Position numbers and translations under genes: made by a program | Notes under the pieces: generated by a model | The model's input: the letters and a program-made list of their open reading frames with translations, nothing else | Databases searched by the model: none | Told to the model about the DNA's origin: nothing | Assembly: GCF_005280195.1 (NCBI RefSeq) | Contig: NZ_SZPR01000036.1 | Location: forward strand, 1-64,000 | Direction of reading: 5' to 3' | From: Streptomyces galbus | GTDB taxonomy: Bacteria; Actinomycetota; Actinomycetes; Streptomycetales; Streptomycetaceae | DNA length: 64,000 nucleotides | Part shown: one piece after another, positions 25,916 through 34,816 of the stretch | How positions within the stretch are numbered: the first letter of the stretch is position 1 | Layout: each line of letters opens with the position of its first letter

Positions 25916-26941
25916 TCAGGTGCGGCGTGCCCGGGCAAGGTACCGCTGGGCCACGACCACCACGATGAGGAAGCCGCCGCTGACCACGGACTGGTAGGAC
26001 GAGTTGAGCGAGCCTATCTGGTTGATCAGGTTCTGGATGACCGCGAGCAGCAGCACACCCCACAGGGTGCCGCTGACCGAGCCGGCCCCGCCGGTCAGCA
26101 GCGTGCCGCCGATGACGACCGCGGCGATCGCGTCCAGCTCCATGCCCGAGCCGATGATCGTCACCCCCGAGGAGAGCCGGGCGGCGTTCAGGGCGCCGGC
26201 GAAGCCCGCCAGCAGGCCGCTGACCAGGTAGACCAGGACCCGGGTGCGGGCCACCGGCAGGCCCATCAGGGTCGCCGCGTCGGCGCTGCCGCCCACCGCG
26301 AACAGCGACTGCCCGAACGAGGTGCGCTGCAACACCACCCCGCCCACGGCGAACAGCGCCAGCGCGACGAGCACCGGGTACCCGAAGCCGCCGACCGTGC
26401 CCTGGCCCAGCTCGGCGAAAGCCGAGTCGCGCGGCACCAGGTAGGTGGTGGCGCCCTCGTGGGTGAGGGCGAGCAGCAGGCCCCGGGCGCCCAGCAGGGT
26501 GGCCAGGGTGACGATGAACGGGGCCATGCCGGCGCGGGCGATCAGCAGGCCGTTCAGGGTGCCGATGGCGCCGCAGACGACCAGCGGCAGCAGCAGCGCG
26601 GCCCAGAAGCCGTACTGCGAGGCCCAGGCGGCCAGGACGCCGCCGAGCGCGAACACCGAACCGACCGACAGGTCGATGCCGCCGGTGATGATGACCAGCG
26701 TCATGCCCAGCGCGACGACGGCGATGAAGGACGCCTGGACGGCGACGTTCTGGGCGTTGTCGAGGGTGCCGAAGGACGGGAAGACGAACGTGGAGACCAG
26801 GACGAGGGCCACCAGCACGGCGAACGCGCCGTGCCGTTGCAGCAGCGAGGCGAACCGCTCCCGGCCGGTGGCGGAGGGGGCGGTGGCCTGCGTCGGGCGG
26901 GGCGGTGCCGGCAGGTTCGGGGCAGTGGTGAGTGACTTCAT
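25916..26941 (-). CDS. Sugar ABC transporter permease (YjfF/RbsC type), second
   Basis: 341 aa with 8-10 hydrophobic segments. The family signature ALGMTLVIITGGIDLSVGSV and the later LDAIAAVVIGGTLLTGGAGS are present. It pairs with the first permease (26938) to form the membrane pore. Its start overlaps the upstream stop by four bases. Two dissimilar permeases together with one duplicated ATPase match the E. coli ytfQRT-yjfF galactofuranose system. Confidence 0.88.
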   Translation of the reverse strand: MKSLTTAPNLPAPPRPTQATAPSATGRERFASLLQRHGAFAVLVALVLVSTFVFPSFGTLDNAQNVAVQASFIAVVALGMTLVIITGGIDLSVGSVFALGGVLAAWASQYGFWAALLLPLVVCGAIGTLNGLLIARAGMAPFIVTLATLLGARGLLLALTHEGATTYLVPRDSAFAELGQGTVGGFGYPVLVALALFAVGGVVLQRTSFGQSLFAVGGSADAATLMGLPVARTRVLVYLVSGLLAGFAGALNAARLSSGVTIIGSGMELDAIAAVVIGGTLLTGGAGSVSGTLWGVLLLAVIQNLINQIGSLNSSYQSVVSGGFLIVVVVAQRYLARARRT

Positions 26942-27906
26942 CGGGACCGACGCTCCCGGGCGACGTAGACGGCGACGAGGATGATGGCCGCCTGGGCCAT
27001 CTGGGCGGTGGAGTCCGGCAGGTCGTGCTTGACCAGCGTGGCCCGCAGCAACTGCATCAGAAGCGCTCCGGTGACGGTGCCCAGCACCCGTACCGAGCCG
27101 CCGGTCAGCGGGGTGCCGCCGACCACCACCGCGGTGATCGCGGACAGCTCCATGAGATTGCCGAGCGCGGAGGGGTCGCTCGCGGTGAGCCGGGCGGTGG
27201 CCAGCACGCCGGCGAGGGCCGCGAGGACGCCGCACAGGACGTACACGCCGATCAGGACGCGGGTGACGGGCAGCCCGGCGAGCCGGGCGGCGGCCCGGTT
27301 GCCGCCCACCGCGACCAGTTGCCGGCCGAAGGTGGTGCGGTGGACGACCCCGGCCACCACCAGGGCGAGCACACCGGCGATCAGCACGACGTCGGGGATG
27401 CCCAGCACCTCTCCGCTGCCCAGCGCCAGCAGGTCCGCGTTCTCGATCTGCTTGAGCTGTCCGTCGGCCATCACCAGGGCGAGCCCCCGGCCGCCGACGA
27501 ACAGCGCCAGGGTCGCCACGATGGGCTGCAGGCCCACCACCGCGACCAGGGTGCCGTTGACCGCGCCGACCACGACACCGGCCACCAGCGCCACGAGCAG
27601 GGCCGGGACGATGCCGTAGCCGAGGTAGAGCGGCAGCAGTGCCGTGGCCAGCGCCATCGTGGAGCCCACCGAGAGGTCCACGCCCTCGGTGCCGATGACC
27701 AGGGCCATGCCGAGCGCCACGATGACGACCGGGGCGACCTGCACCAACTGGGTGCGCAGGTTCGCGGCGGTCAGGAAGTGGTCGGTGAACGCGGCGTTGT
27801 AGACGAGCAGCGCGGCCACCGCGGTGTAGACGCCGTACTTCTGGAACCAGGCCGGTGCGGCGAGCCGGACCGCACGACGTCCCAGGGCCGGGGACAACTG
27901 GGTCAT
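26938..27906 (-). CDS. Sugar ABC transporter permease (YtfT/RbsC type), first
   Basis: 322 aa, multi-spanning. The signature reads ALGMALVIGTEGVDLSVGST; the usual TGGIDLS is TEGVDLS here, as in YtfT-type permeases. MELSAITAVVVGGTPLTGGS is near the C-terminus. It overlaps the ATPase stop and the next permease start by four bases at each end, so the three are translationally coupled. Confidence 0.88.
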   Translation of the reverse strand: MTQLSPALGRRAVRLAAPAWFQKYGVYTAVAALLVYNAAFTDHFLTAANLRTQLVQVAPVVIVALGMALVIGTEGVDLSVGSTMALATALLPLYLGYGIVPALLVALVAGVVVGAVNGTLVAVVGLQPIVATLALFVGGRGLALVMADGQLKQIENADLLALGSGEVLGIPDVVLIAGVLALVVAGVVHRTTFGRQLVAVGGNRAAARLAGLPVTRVLIGVYVLCGVLAALAGVLATARLTASDPSALGNLMELSAITAVVVGGTPLTGGSVRVLGTVTGALLMQLLRATLVKHDLPDSTAQMAQAAIILVAVYVARERRSR

Positions 27907-29621
27907 GGCTGCTCCTTGTCTGTGTGCGGCGCCGACGGCGGCGCGTCGACGCGTGGCTCGGAGGCGGACGGCCCGGGGGCGGACGGCCCGGACGTCGGCG
28001 GTCCGGACGCGGGCGGTCCGGACGCGGCCGGCTCGGAGGCGGGGGCGGAGGGCTCGGGGGTGTGGGCGGCCAGGGCGTCGAGCAGGTCGGCCTCGTTGAC
28101 GAGGTCGCCGGCCAGCTCACCGGCCACCGCGCCGCCCCGCAGCACCACCAGCCGGTCGGCGCCCTCCACCAGCTCCTCGACGTCCGAGGAGATCAGCAGC
28201 ACGGCGAGCCCCTCCTGCGCGAGTTCGTCGATGAGGGCCTGCACCTCCGCCTTGGCGCCGACGTCGATGCCACGGGTGGGCTCGTCCAGCAGGAGCACCT
28301 TGGGCTCCAGGCACAGCCACCGGGCCAGCAGCACCTTCTGCTGGTTGCCGCCGGACAGCTCCTCCACCTTCTGCTCGGGACCTGACGCCTTGATCCGCAG
28401 CCGCTCCATGAAGATCTCCACGATGCGGTCCTGCTGCTTGCGGGAGACGATCCCGGACCGGGACAGGCGGGGCATCGCGGCCAGCACGATGTTCTCCCGC
28501 ACCGACAGGCCCGGCACGATGCCCTCGGCCTTGCGGTCCTCGCTCAGCAGGCTGATACCGGCGCGGATCGCCGCGGCGGGCGACAGGCGGCGCAGCTCCC
28601 GGCCCCCCACCGACACCGTGCCGGAGTCCAGCGGCAGGGCACCCGCCAGGGCCTTGGCGGTCTCCGTGCGCCCGGACCCCAACAGGCCGCCCAGACCGAG
28701 GACTTCACCCGGCCTCAGGTGCAGCGACACCTCGTCCAGGAGGTGACGGCGACTCAGTCCTTCCGCGGTGAGGACCGGTTCGCGGGCGGCGTCGTGCGCG
28801 CCACCGAACCGGGTGACGCCGTGCCGCCGCACCTCGGACACCTCGCGCCCGAGCATCATCGAGACGAGCTGCGTGCGGTCGAGCCCGGCGAGGTCGCCGG
28901 TGTGCACCAGCCGCCCGTCGCGCAGCACGGTGACCCGCTCGCAGATCCGGTACAGCTCGTCCATGCGGTGGCTGACGTAGAGGATGGCGATGTCCCGGCT
29001 GTGCAGGTCCTCGATGACCCGGAACAGGGTCTCCACCTCGCGCGGTTCGAGCGCGGAGGTCGGTTCGTCCATCACCACCACCCGGGCCTGCACCGAGACC
29101 GCCCGGGCCAGGGCCACCATCTGCTGGGTGCCCACGCCCAGGGTGTTCAGAGGGCGGCGGACGTCCGCCGTCACGCCGAAGTCGGCCAGCAGGTCGGCCG
29201 CCTCCCGGTGCATACGGGGGAAGTCGATCAGGCGCAGCCGGTTCCTGGGCTCGCGGCCCAGGAAGATGTTCCGCGCCACGCTCATCATCGGGACGAGGTT
29301 GACTTCCTGGTAGATCGTGGACACGCCCGCCTGCTGCGCCTCGTGCGGCCGGGCGAACGACACCGGCTCCCCGCCCAGGCGCAGCTCGCCGCTGTCGGGG
29401 CGGTGCACGCCGGTGAGGACCTTGATCAGGGTGGACTTGCCGGCGCCGTTCTCGCCCACCAGGGCGTGGATCTCGCCGCGGCGCAGGGTCAGGGAGACGT
29501 CGTCGAGCGCGACCACGCCCGCGAAGCGCTTGCCCACGCCGACGGCCTCGAGGACGGCGGGTGGCGCGGCGCCGTCGGCGCCCGGGTGCGGTGTGGCGAT
29601 GGCCGCTTCGGATGGTGCCAT
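27903..29621 (-). CDS. Sugar ABC transporter ATP-binding protein (two NBDs, YtfR-like)
   Basis: 572 aa. The first nucleotide-binding domain has Walker A GENGAGKST, signature LGVGTQQ and Walker B VVVMDEPTSAL. The second has the degenerate GLLGSGRTET, LSGGNQQKVLLARW and VLLLDEPTRGIDVGAK. This asymmetry is normal for monosaccharide ABC importers. An unusual C-terminal tail of about 50 residues is almost only Pro, Ser, Gly and Ala (ASGPPASGPPTSGP), encoded by a degenerate repeat at 27960-28040. The start is ATG 29621. Confidence 0.92.
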   Translation of the reverse strand: MAPSEAAIATPHPGADGAAPPAVLEAVGVGKRFAGVVALDDVSLTLRRGEIHALVGENGAGKSTLIKVLTGVHRPDSGELRLGGEPVSFARPHEAQQAGVSTIYQEVNLVPMMSVARNIFLGREPRNRLRLIDFPRMHREAADLLADFGVTADVRRPLNTLGVGTQQMVALARAVSVQARVVVMDEPTSALEPREVETLFRVIEDLHSRDIAILYVSHRMDELYRICERVTVLRDGRLVHTGDLAGLDRTQLVSMMLGREVSEVRRHGVTRFGGAHDAAREPVLTAEGLSRRHLLDEVSLHLRPGEVLGLGGLLGSGRTETAKALAGALPLDSGTVSVGGRELRRLSPAAAIRAGISLLSEDRKAEGIVPGLSVRENIVLAAMPRLSRSGIVSRKQQDRIVEIFMERLRIKASGPEQKVEELSGGNQQKVLLARWLCLEPKVLLLDEPTRGIDVGAKAEVQALIDELAQEGLAVLLISSDVEELVEGADRLVVLRGGAVAGELAGDLVNEADLLDALAAHTPEPSAPASEPAASGPPASGPPTSGPSAPGPSASEPRVDAPPSAPHTDKEQP

Positions 29622-29698
29622 GGGTTCGACCTTCCCTCGGTGGGTCAGCGGGGAGCGGGCCGCCCCGGTCGTGAGCGGCCCGGCAGCCTGAGGGTCCG

Positions 29699-30778
29699 TC
29701 AGTACGCTCCGGACAGCGAGCTCTTGGCGTTGGACGCGTCGTAGGCGCGGTCGGAGATGATGACGTTCTCCGGGATGGCCCCGCCGTCGAAGAACTTCTG
29801 CGCGGTGGCGAAGGCCAGCGGCCCGAACCGCGGGTTGGACTCGATCACCCCGTTGTACTGCCCGTTGGCCAGCGCCTGGACGGCGTTGCGGGTCCCGTCG
29901 ATGGAGATGATCTTGACGTCCTTGCCGGGCTGCTTGCCGGCGCCCTTGAGGGCCGTGACGGCGCCCAGGCCCATCTCGTCGTTCTCCGCGTACACGGCGG
30001 TGATGTCCGGCTTGGACTGGATGAGCTGCTCCATCACCTGCTGGCCCTTGTCCCGGGCGAACTCGCCGGTCTGCTGGGCCACGATCTGCAGGCCGGGGGC
30101 CTTGGCCTTGAGCTGGTCGACGAATCCCTTGGTGCGGTCGGTGGTGACGTTGTTGCCCGAGGAGCCGAGCAGGATCGCGACCTTGCCCTTGCCGCCGGTC
30201 ACCTTGATCATCGCGTCCGCCGCGCGCTTGCCCTGTTCGACGAAGTCGGAGCCCAGGAAGGCCACGTAGTCCTTGCAGGCGGTGGCGTTGAGCTTGCGGT
30301 CGATGGTGATCACGGGCACATGCTTGGCCGCGGCCGCCTGCAGCGCGGGCTCCAGGCCGTCGGAGTTCAGCGGCGCCACGATGAGCAGTTGCGCGCCCTG
30401 GGCCAGCATGTCCTGGATGTCGCTGATCTGCTTGGGCAGCTGGGACTGGGCGTTGGTGGTGAGCAGCTTCTTGACGCCCAGCTTGGCGGCCTCGTCCTTG
30501 ATGGACTGCGTCTCGGCGATACGGAAGGGGTTGGCCTCCTTCTCGGACTGCGAGAAGCCGACGACCGCGTTCTTCAGGTCGATCTTGGTGGCGCCGTACG
30601 TCTTGAGGGTGCAGCCGGTGCCCGGGTCGGCGGACGGGGTCTGCACGACCTGGGCGCCCTGGCCGGTGTCGGAGGAGGCCTTGTCGTCGCCCTCCTCCTT
30701 GGCGCAGCCGGCGGCGAGGACGACGGTGGCGGCGAGGCAGGCGGCGGTGACGAGACGGGATCTGCGCGAGGTGGTCAT
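29699..30778 (-). CDS. YtfQ-like sugar-binding lipoprotein
   Basis: 359 aa. A lipoprotein signal ends VLAAGC with lipidated Cys25. The mature fold is a PBP1-type sugar-binding protein: VVGFSQSEKEANPFRIAETQ, LLIVAPLNSDGLEPAL, VITIDRKLN, GSSGNNVTTDRTKGFVD, VYAENDEMGLGAVTALKGAG, IISIDGTRNAVQALANG. These follow E. coli YtfQ, the galactofuranose-binding protein, more closely than ribose or xylose binders. It is the first gene of the operon. Substrate (galactofuranose or a similar furanose) is inferred. Confidence 0.85.
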   Translation of the reverse strand: MTTSRRSRLVTAACLAATVVLAAGCAKEEGDDKASSDTGQGAQVVQTPSADPGTGCTLKTYGATKIDLKNAVVGFSQSEKEANPFRIAETQSIKDEAAKLGVKKLLTTNAQSQLPKQISDIQDMLAQGAQLLIVAPLNSDGLEPALQAAAAKHVPVITIDRKLNATACKDYVAFLGSDFVEQGKRAADAMIKVTGGKGKVAILLGSSGNNVTTDRTKGFVDQLKAKAPGLQIVAQQTGEFARDKGQQVMEQLIQSKPDITAVYAENDEMGLGAVTALKGAGKQPGKDVKIISIDGTRNAVQALANGQYNGVIESNPRFGPLAFATAQKFFDGGAIPENVIISDRAYDASNAKSSLSGAY

Positions 30779-30923
30779 GGTGGTGCGGCTCCTTGCGTGG
30801 TGGGGCGTCTGTGGGGCGGCGGGGCCGACGACGCGGCGACAGCGTGGCGACGTCGTACGGCCGGCCGCGGGTGCCGCGGTGCGGGACGCGGCGTGCTGGG
30901 CTGCTGAGGGGGCGGGGCGGAGG

Positions 30924-30955
30924 GGGAGGTCCCCGGAGCGGGCCGGGGACCTCCC
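30924..30955 (-). terminator. Terminator after the GH2 gene
   Basis: A perfect 13-bp stem (GGGAGGTCCCCGG / CCGGGGACCTCCC) with a 6-base loop. It lies just beyond the GH2 stop codon and isolates the GH2 transcript from the ABC operon. The ABC operon promoter should lie in 30779-30923; no clear operator is seen there. Confidence 0.82.
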
Positions 30956-30963
30956 TCACGGGG

Positions 30964-33900
30964 TCACCGCCCGGTGGGTGCGGTGGGTTCGCGGGCGGCC
31001 AGGGAGGCCACCTCGGCCGCGCTCAGGGCACGGTCGTAGGCGTGGACGTCGGCGAGCGCGCCGGCCCAGTGGTCGACCGGGGCGCCGTTGTACTTGCCGC
31101 GCCCGATCACCAGGTTCCCGGCGGGCACCTCCGCGTTGCAGGCGCGGGTGGAGCCCGCCTCGGTGCCGTCCACGTAGACCCGCAGGGTGCCGTCGCGGTG
31201 GCTGTAACTGCCCACCAGGTGGTACCACTTGCCGGTCTGCGGCTCACCGATGGTGTTCGCCAGCGCGCGGCTGCCCGCGAAGCTGAACGCGAACCGCTTG
31301 TCGGCCTGCGCGTACTGCAGGTAGAAGACGCTGTTCCGGTCGCCGTCGAGGGACACCGCGGTGCTGAAGTGGCCCTTGTCGTCGAGCCGGACCCACGCGG
31401 CCACCGAGTAGTCGCCCTTCTCGGTGTCCAGGACGGGCGCGCCGGCGTCGACGTAGCCGGTGCTGCCGTCGAGCTGGACCGCGCCGCCGTGGGGGCCGGC
31501 GGTCCAGGTCGCGCCGCCCTTGAGGGTGCCGTCGTGGCCACCCGCGACGTCGTCGGCGACCGTGCCGGACTGCTGGTGCAGCGGCCACCAGGACACTCCG
31601 GACAGGCCCGGGGTGCCCGGCGGGACGTCGGTCCCGCCCGACGCGGCACCGGCGGCGATCACCTGCCGGTTGATGTCCCGGACCGGGCCGGGCAGGACCT
31701 TGACCACCTTGCGGTCGTAGGTGAGCAGGCCGTTCAGCTCGCCCTCCACGTCGGTGATCTGGGTGTAGACCGAACCGGAGAGCCCGCAGGAGGCGCGCTG
31801 GATCAGCTTCCTGGTGTTCTCCACGTACGCCTTGGTCAGCTCCTCGGTGCTGGTGGCGGCGTCGCCGTAGTCCTGGCCGCCGGCGGTGCCGAGGATGTGG
31901 CCGGGAACGACGTACGAGTAGCCGCCGTGCTCCCCGTCGACCGCGGCGCGGGCGGCGTCGGGAGCCGGGTTGGCCGGACCGTGGTAGTCGTGCCAGTCGA
32001 TGACGTCACCGCGGCCGGAATCGCCCTTGGAGGCACAGCAGTTGACTCCCGAGTGGGCGTCCACCAGACGGGACGGGTCCTGCTTCTTCACCGCGTCGGC
32101 CAGCTCACCGGTGGCGGACTTGCTCCATTCGCCCCAGCCCTCGTTCATGATCGTCCACATGACGATCGACGGGGTGCTGAGGTGCTGGTCGACGATCTCG
32201 TGGGCCTGGTCGATCCAGGTCTGCGTCTCCGGTGTGCCCGCCGCGGCCGTCATGCGGCTCGGCATGTCCTGCCACACCATCAGGCCGAGCCGGTCGGCCC
32301 AGTAGTACCAGCGTGCGGGCTCCACCTTGATGTGCTTGCGCACCGCGTTGAAGCCGAGCTTCTTGTGCTCCACCAGGTCGGACTTCAGGGCCTCGTCGGT
32401 GGGCGCGGTGTACAGGCCGTCCGGCCAGAACCCCTGGTCCAGGGTGGACATCACGAAGGTGGGCCTGCCGTTGAGGAGGATCTTGTTCACGCCGCCGACC
32501 GGCGCGACCTCGATCGACCTCATGCCGAAGTAGGAAGCGACCCGGTCCTTGCCGGAGCGTCCGCCGTCGACGGTCACCTTCAGGTCGTACAGGTAGGGGT
32601 CGTCCGGGCTCCACAGGTGCGGCTTCTTGACCGGGACGCGCAGCGCGGTGCCGACCCGGCCGGTGACCGAGCCCACGGGCCGCTTCCCGGCGTAGGCGGT
32701 GGCGGTGACCTTCGCGGTCCCGGGAGTGGTCGCGGTGGGGCGGACGGTCACGGAGAGCGAGTCGTCCTTCAGGTCCGGGGTGAGGACCAGGGAGTCGACG
32801 GCCGCCTCGGGGACCGGCTCCATCCAGACGGTCTGCCAGATGCCGCTGGTCGGTGTGTACCAGATGCCGCTCGGAGCGGCCGACTGCTTGCCCACGGCGT
32901 ACTTGTCGTCCGTGGTGTCCTTCACCTTCACCAGCAGCGTCTGCTGCCCGCGCCGGGACAGGGCGTCGGTGATGTCGGCGCTGAACTCCTCGTAGCCGCC
33001 GACGTGGTGGGCGACCTGCTTGCCGTTGACGTAGATCCACGTCTCGTGGTCCACGGCACCGAAGTTGAGCCGCAGCCGGTTGCCCGATCCCACCTTCCAG
33101 CCGTGCGGCACGGTGAAGGTGCGCTGGTACAGCGACCAGTCGTGGTGCCGGGCCACACCGGACAGACCCGACTCCATCGGGTACGGCACCAGGATCTTCC
33201 CGGTGAGCTTCCCGGTGGGGAGCGCGGCGTCCTGCGCGGTCGCCTGGAACTGCCAGGTGCCGTTCAGGTTCTGCCAGTTCTTGCGGGTGAGCTGCGGCCG
33301 CGGGTACTCGGGCAGCGCGTTGTCGGCGGAGACGTCCTTGGCCCACGGGGTGGCGAAGTACCAGGTGGAGTCGTTCTGCGCGACGACGGAGAACGGGCCG
33401 AGGCCGCCCTGCGCGGTGGTGATGCCGCCCTTGCCGTCGTAGCTGACCCGCACGTCGGCGTTCAGGGAGACGGGGGTGTCGTCCTTGCCGGCGGTGACCA
33501 CGAGGGCCGCGGGGTTCTTGGGGTCCTTGGCCACCGTGGGGTGCCACAGGGTGCCCCCGGAGACCACGGCGAGGTGCGCGGCCGCGTCGGCGGGCACGGA
33601 CGCCAGGGCGGAGGGGAGCTCGACGGTGGCGGTCCGCCCGGTCCTGCCGACCGTGGCCTTGGCGTCGGCCGGGGCGAAGCCGGCCGGCAGGTGCAGTGCC
33701 GAGTCCGGCAGCGGCCGGCGGGCGAAGCCGGGGCCCGACCACTCGGTGTGCAGGTAGGCGCCGCCGTTGCCCTGGTTGTAGTCGACCACCAGGTCGTGCA
33801 GTCCGGCGGTCAGGGTGATCGCCTCGGAGGTGGTCTGGACGTCCCAGTCGGTGGTCCAGTGGTTGATCACACTGGTCCCGTCGAGGGACATCCGGAAGCC

Positions 33901-34275
33901 GTTGTCGCCCTTGATGTAGAAGGTGTAGGCGCCGTCCGCGGGCACCTCCAGCCGGCCGGTCCAGCGCACGGCGACGTTGTCGGTGGTGCCGGCGTACGTG
34001 CGCAGGGTGGGCAACAGGTCGTCGACGTGGAGGGAGTTGTCGATGCGGGTGCCGGTGTACGACGCGAAGTCCAGTGCCGTGGCGCTGGACATCCGGTAGT
34101 AGTCGCCGCGCAGGCCGAGGCCGTCGGCGGCGGCCGGGGCCGGGGAAGCCGCCGTCGGCGCGGCACCGGCCGGGGCCGGCGTCAGCAACGCGGCTCCCAG
34201 CAACAGCGGCAGCAGCACGACGAGTCGGCCGCGGACACGACCTAGGAGGGGTATTCGGGTTCTGCCTGGGCTCAT
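30964..34275 (-). CDS. Secreted PA14-GH2-LamG glycoside hydrolase
   Basis: 1103 aa from ATG 34275 behind AAAGGG; a GTG two codons earlier is too close to that site. Order: signal peptide (to about residue 40), PA14 domain (about 52-200; GLGLRGDYYR, YIKGDNGFRMSLDG), GH2 sugar-binding and Ig-like domains, TIM barrel, and a LamG/concanavalin-like domain (last ~190 residues). The acid/base is Glu712 in MWTIMNEGWGEW and the nucleophile probably Glu844 in YTQITDVEGEL. A GH2 enzyme with a similar domain set has been reported as a Streptomyces galactofuranosidase; with a YtfQ-like importer next door, a galactofuranoside role is plausible but unproven. Beta-galactosidase is the alternative. Confidence 0.85.
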   Translation of the reverse strand: MSPGRTRIPLLGRVRGRLVVLLPLLLGAALLTPAPAGAAPTAASPAPAAADGLGLRGDYYRMSSATALDFASYTGTRIDNSLHVDDLLPTLRTYAGTTDNVAVRWTGRLEVPADGAYTFYIKGDNGFRMSLDGTSVINHWTTDWDVQTTSEAITLTAGLHDLVVDYNQGNGGAYLHTEWSGPGFARRPLPDSALHLPAGFAPADAKATVGRTGRTATVELPSALASVPADAAAHLAVVSGGTLWHPTVAKDPKNPAALVVTAGKDDTPVSLNADVRVSYDGKGGITTAQGGLGPFSVVAQNDSTWYFATPWAKDVSADNALPEYPRPQLTRKNWQNLNGTWQFQATAQDAALPTGKLTGKILVPYPMESGLSGVARHHDWSLYQRTFTVPHGWKVGSGNRLRLNFGAVDHETWIYVNGKQVAHHVGGYEEFSADITDALSRRGQQTLLVKVKDTTDDKYAVGKQSAAPSGIWYTPTSGIWQTVWMEPVPEAAVDSLVLTPDLKDDSLSVTVRPTATTPGTAKVTATAYAGKRPVGSVTGRVGTALRVPVKKPHLWSPDDPYLYDLKVTVDGGRSGKDRVASYFGMRSIEVAPVGGVNKILLNGRPTFVMSTLDQGFWPDGLYTAPTDEALKSDLVEHKKLGFNAVRKHIKVEPARWYYWADRLGLMVWQDMPSRMTAAAGTPETQTWIDQAHEIVDQHLSTPSIVMWTIMNEGWGEWSKSATGELADAVKKQDPSRLVDAHSGVNCCASKGDSGRGDVIDWHDYHGPANPAPDAARAAVDGEHGGYSYVVPGHILGTAGGQDYGDAATSTEELTKAYVENTRKLIQRASCGLSGSVYTQITDVEGELNGLLTYDRKVVKVLPGPVRDINRQVIAAGAASGGTDVPPGTPGLSGVSWWPLHQQSGTVADDVAGGHDGTLKGGATWTAGPHGGAVQLDGSTGYVDAGAPVLDTEKGDYSVAAWVRLDDKGHFSTAVSLDGDRNSVFYLQYAQADKRFAFSFAGSRALANTIGEPQTGKWYHLVGSYSHRDGTLRVYVDGTEAGSTRACNAEVPAGNLVIGRGKYNGAPVDHWAGALADVHAYDRALSAAEVASLAAREPTAPTGR

Positions 34276-34373
34276 GCTCACCCTTTCCGCGACGGGAAAC
34301 GCTCACGCCTGAACCTGGTGCGCCGGACGACGCTCCGCAGCAGACAGGACCGCCGGGAGCACCGGGAGCTGGC

Positions 34374-34390
34374 TTGTATAACGTTGGAAA
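34374..34390. promoter_or_regulatory. LacI-type operator upstream of GH2, proximal
   Basis: TTGTATAACGTTGGAAA; read on the other strand it is TTTCCAACGTTATACAA. It shares the AACGTT core and flanks with the site at 34556 and with the site before the GH31 gene. It is about 100 bases upstream of the GH2 start. Confidence 0.6.
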
Positions 34391-34555
34391 AATCGGCGCG
34401 GGCAGCATGAAAGCAGGGGCCCGGGAACCTGTCCAGACCCTGTGCACGGACAAGTTGGTGGCACTTCGCGGGGTGTTTAGTCCCCTGAGGGGGGCGGGGA
34501 CCGCACAGATCTGGACACGGCCACACCGGGCGTGCTGTCATGAGGCCCGTACCGG

Positions 34556-34569
34556 TTTCCAACGTTGTA
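34556..34569. promoter_or_regulatory. LacI-type operator upstream of GH2, distal
   Basis: TTTCCAACGTTGTA, matching the proximal site at 12 of 13 positions in the opposite orientation over TTTCCAACGTTRTA. Paired sites about 180 bases apart would allow DNA looping by a tetrameric LacI protein, or could be two promoters' operators. Confidence 0.6.
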
Positions 34570-34816
34570 GAGCGGGTGATGTCGTGCCTGTCCAGGGCGT
34601 TGACCGTTCCGCCCGCGTCGCCGGTCCTGGCGCGCGGTGCCCGTACGGGTACGACTGACGGCACTGCCGCCGACCGGCGTGCTTCCGGGTACCGGTGGGA
34701 ACGCCCAGGTCGGGACCCGGTCCGCGGTGAACGCGTCACCCGACCGGAGCGGGCACAGGATGTCGGGTGCGGCCGCCTCGGCCCCTCCTAAGGTGAGGGG
34801 AAAGAGGAGGTCAGGG

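Larger units (their letters stand above)
34276..34816. other. Regulatory intergenic region upstream of the GH2 gene
   Basis: 540 bases between divergent GH2 and AraC genes with no supported coding sequence. It contains two LacI-type palindromes (listed separately) 181 bases apart. The right-hand end carries the AraC gene's ribosome-binding site (AGGAGG at 34805-34810). Confidence 0.5.

Noticed and set aside
27903..30959. One 1018-codon protein covering binding protein and ATPase
   Set aside because: The extension past 29621 reads another frame of the binding-protein gene; the ATPase start and its family end at 29621.
30793..34245. A long plus-strand frame antisense to the GH2 gene
   Set aside because: It mirrors third-position GC of the GH2 gene; composition is Val/Gly/Arg/His-rich with no domain.
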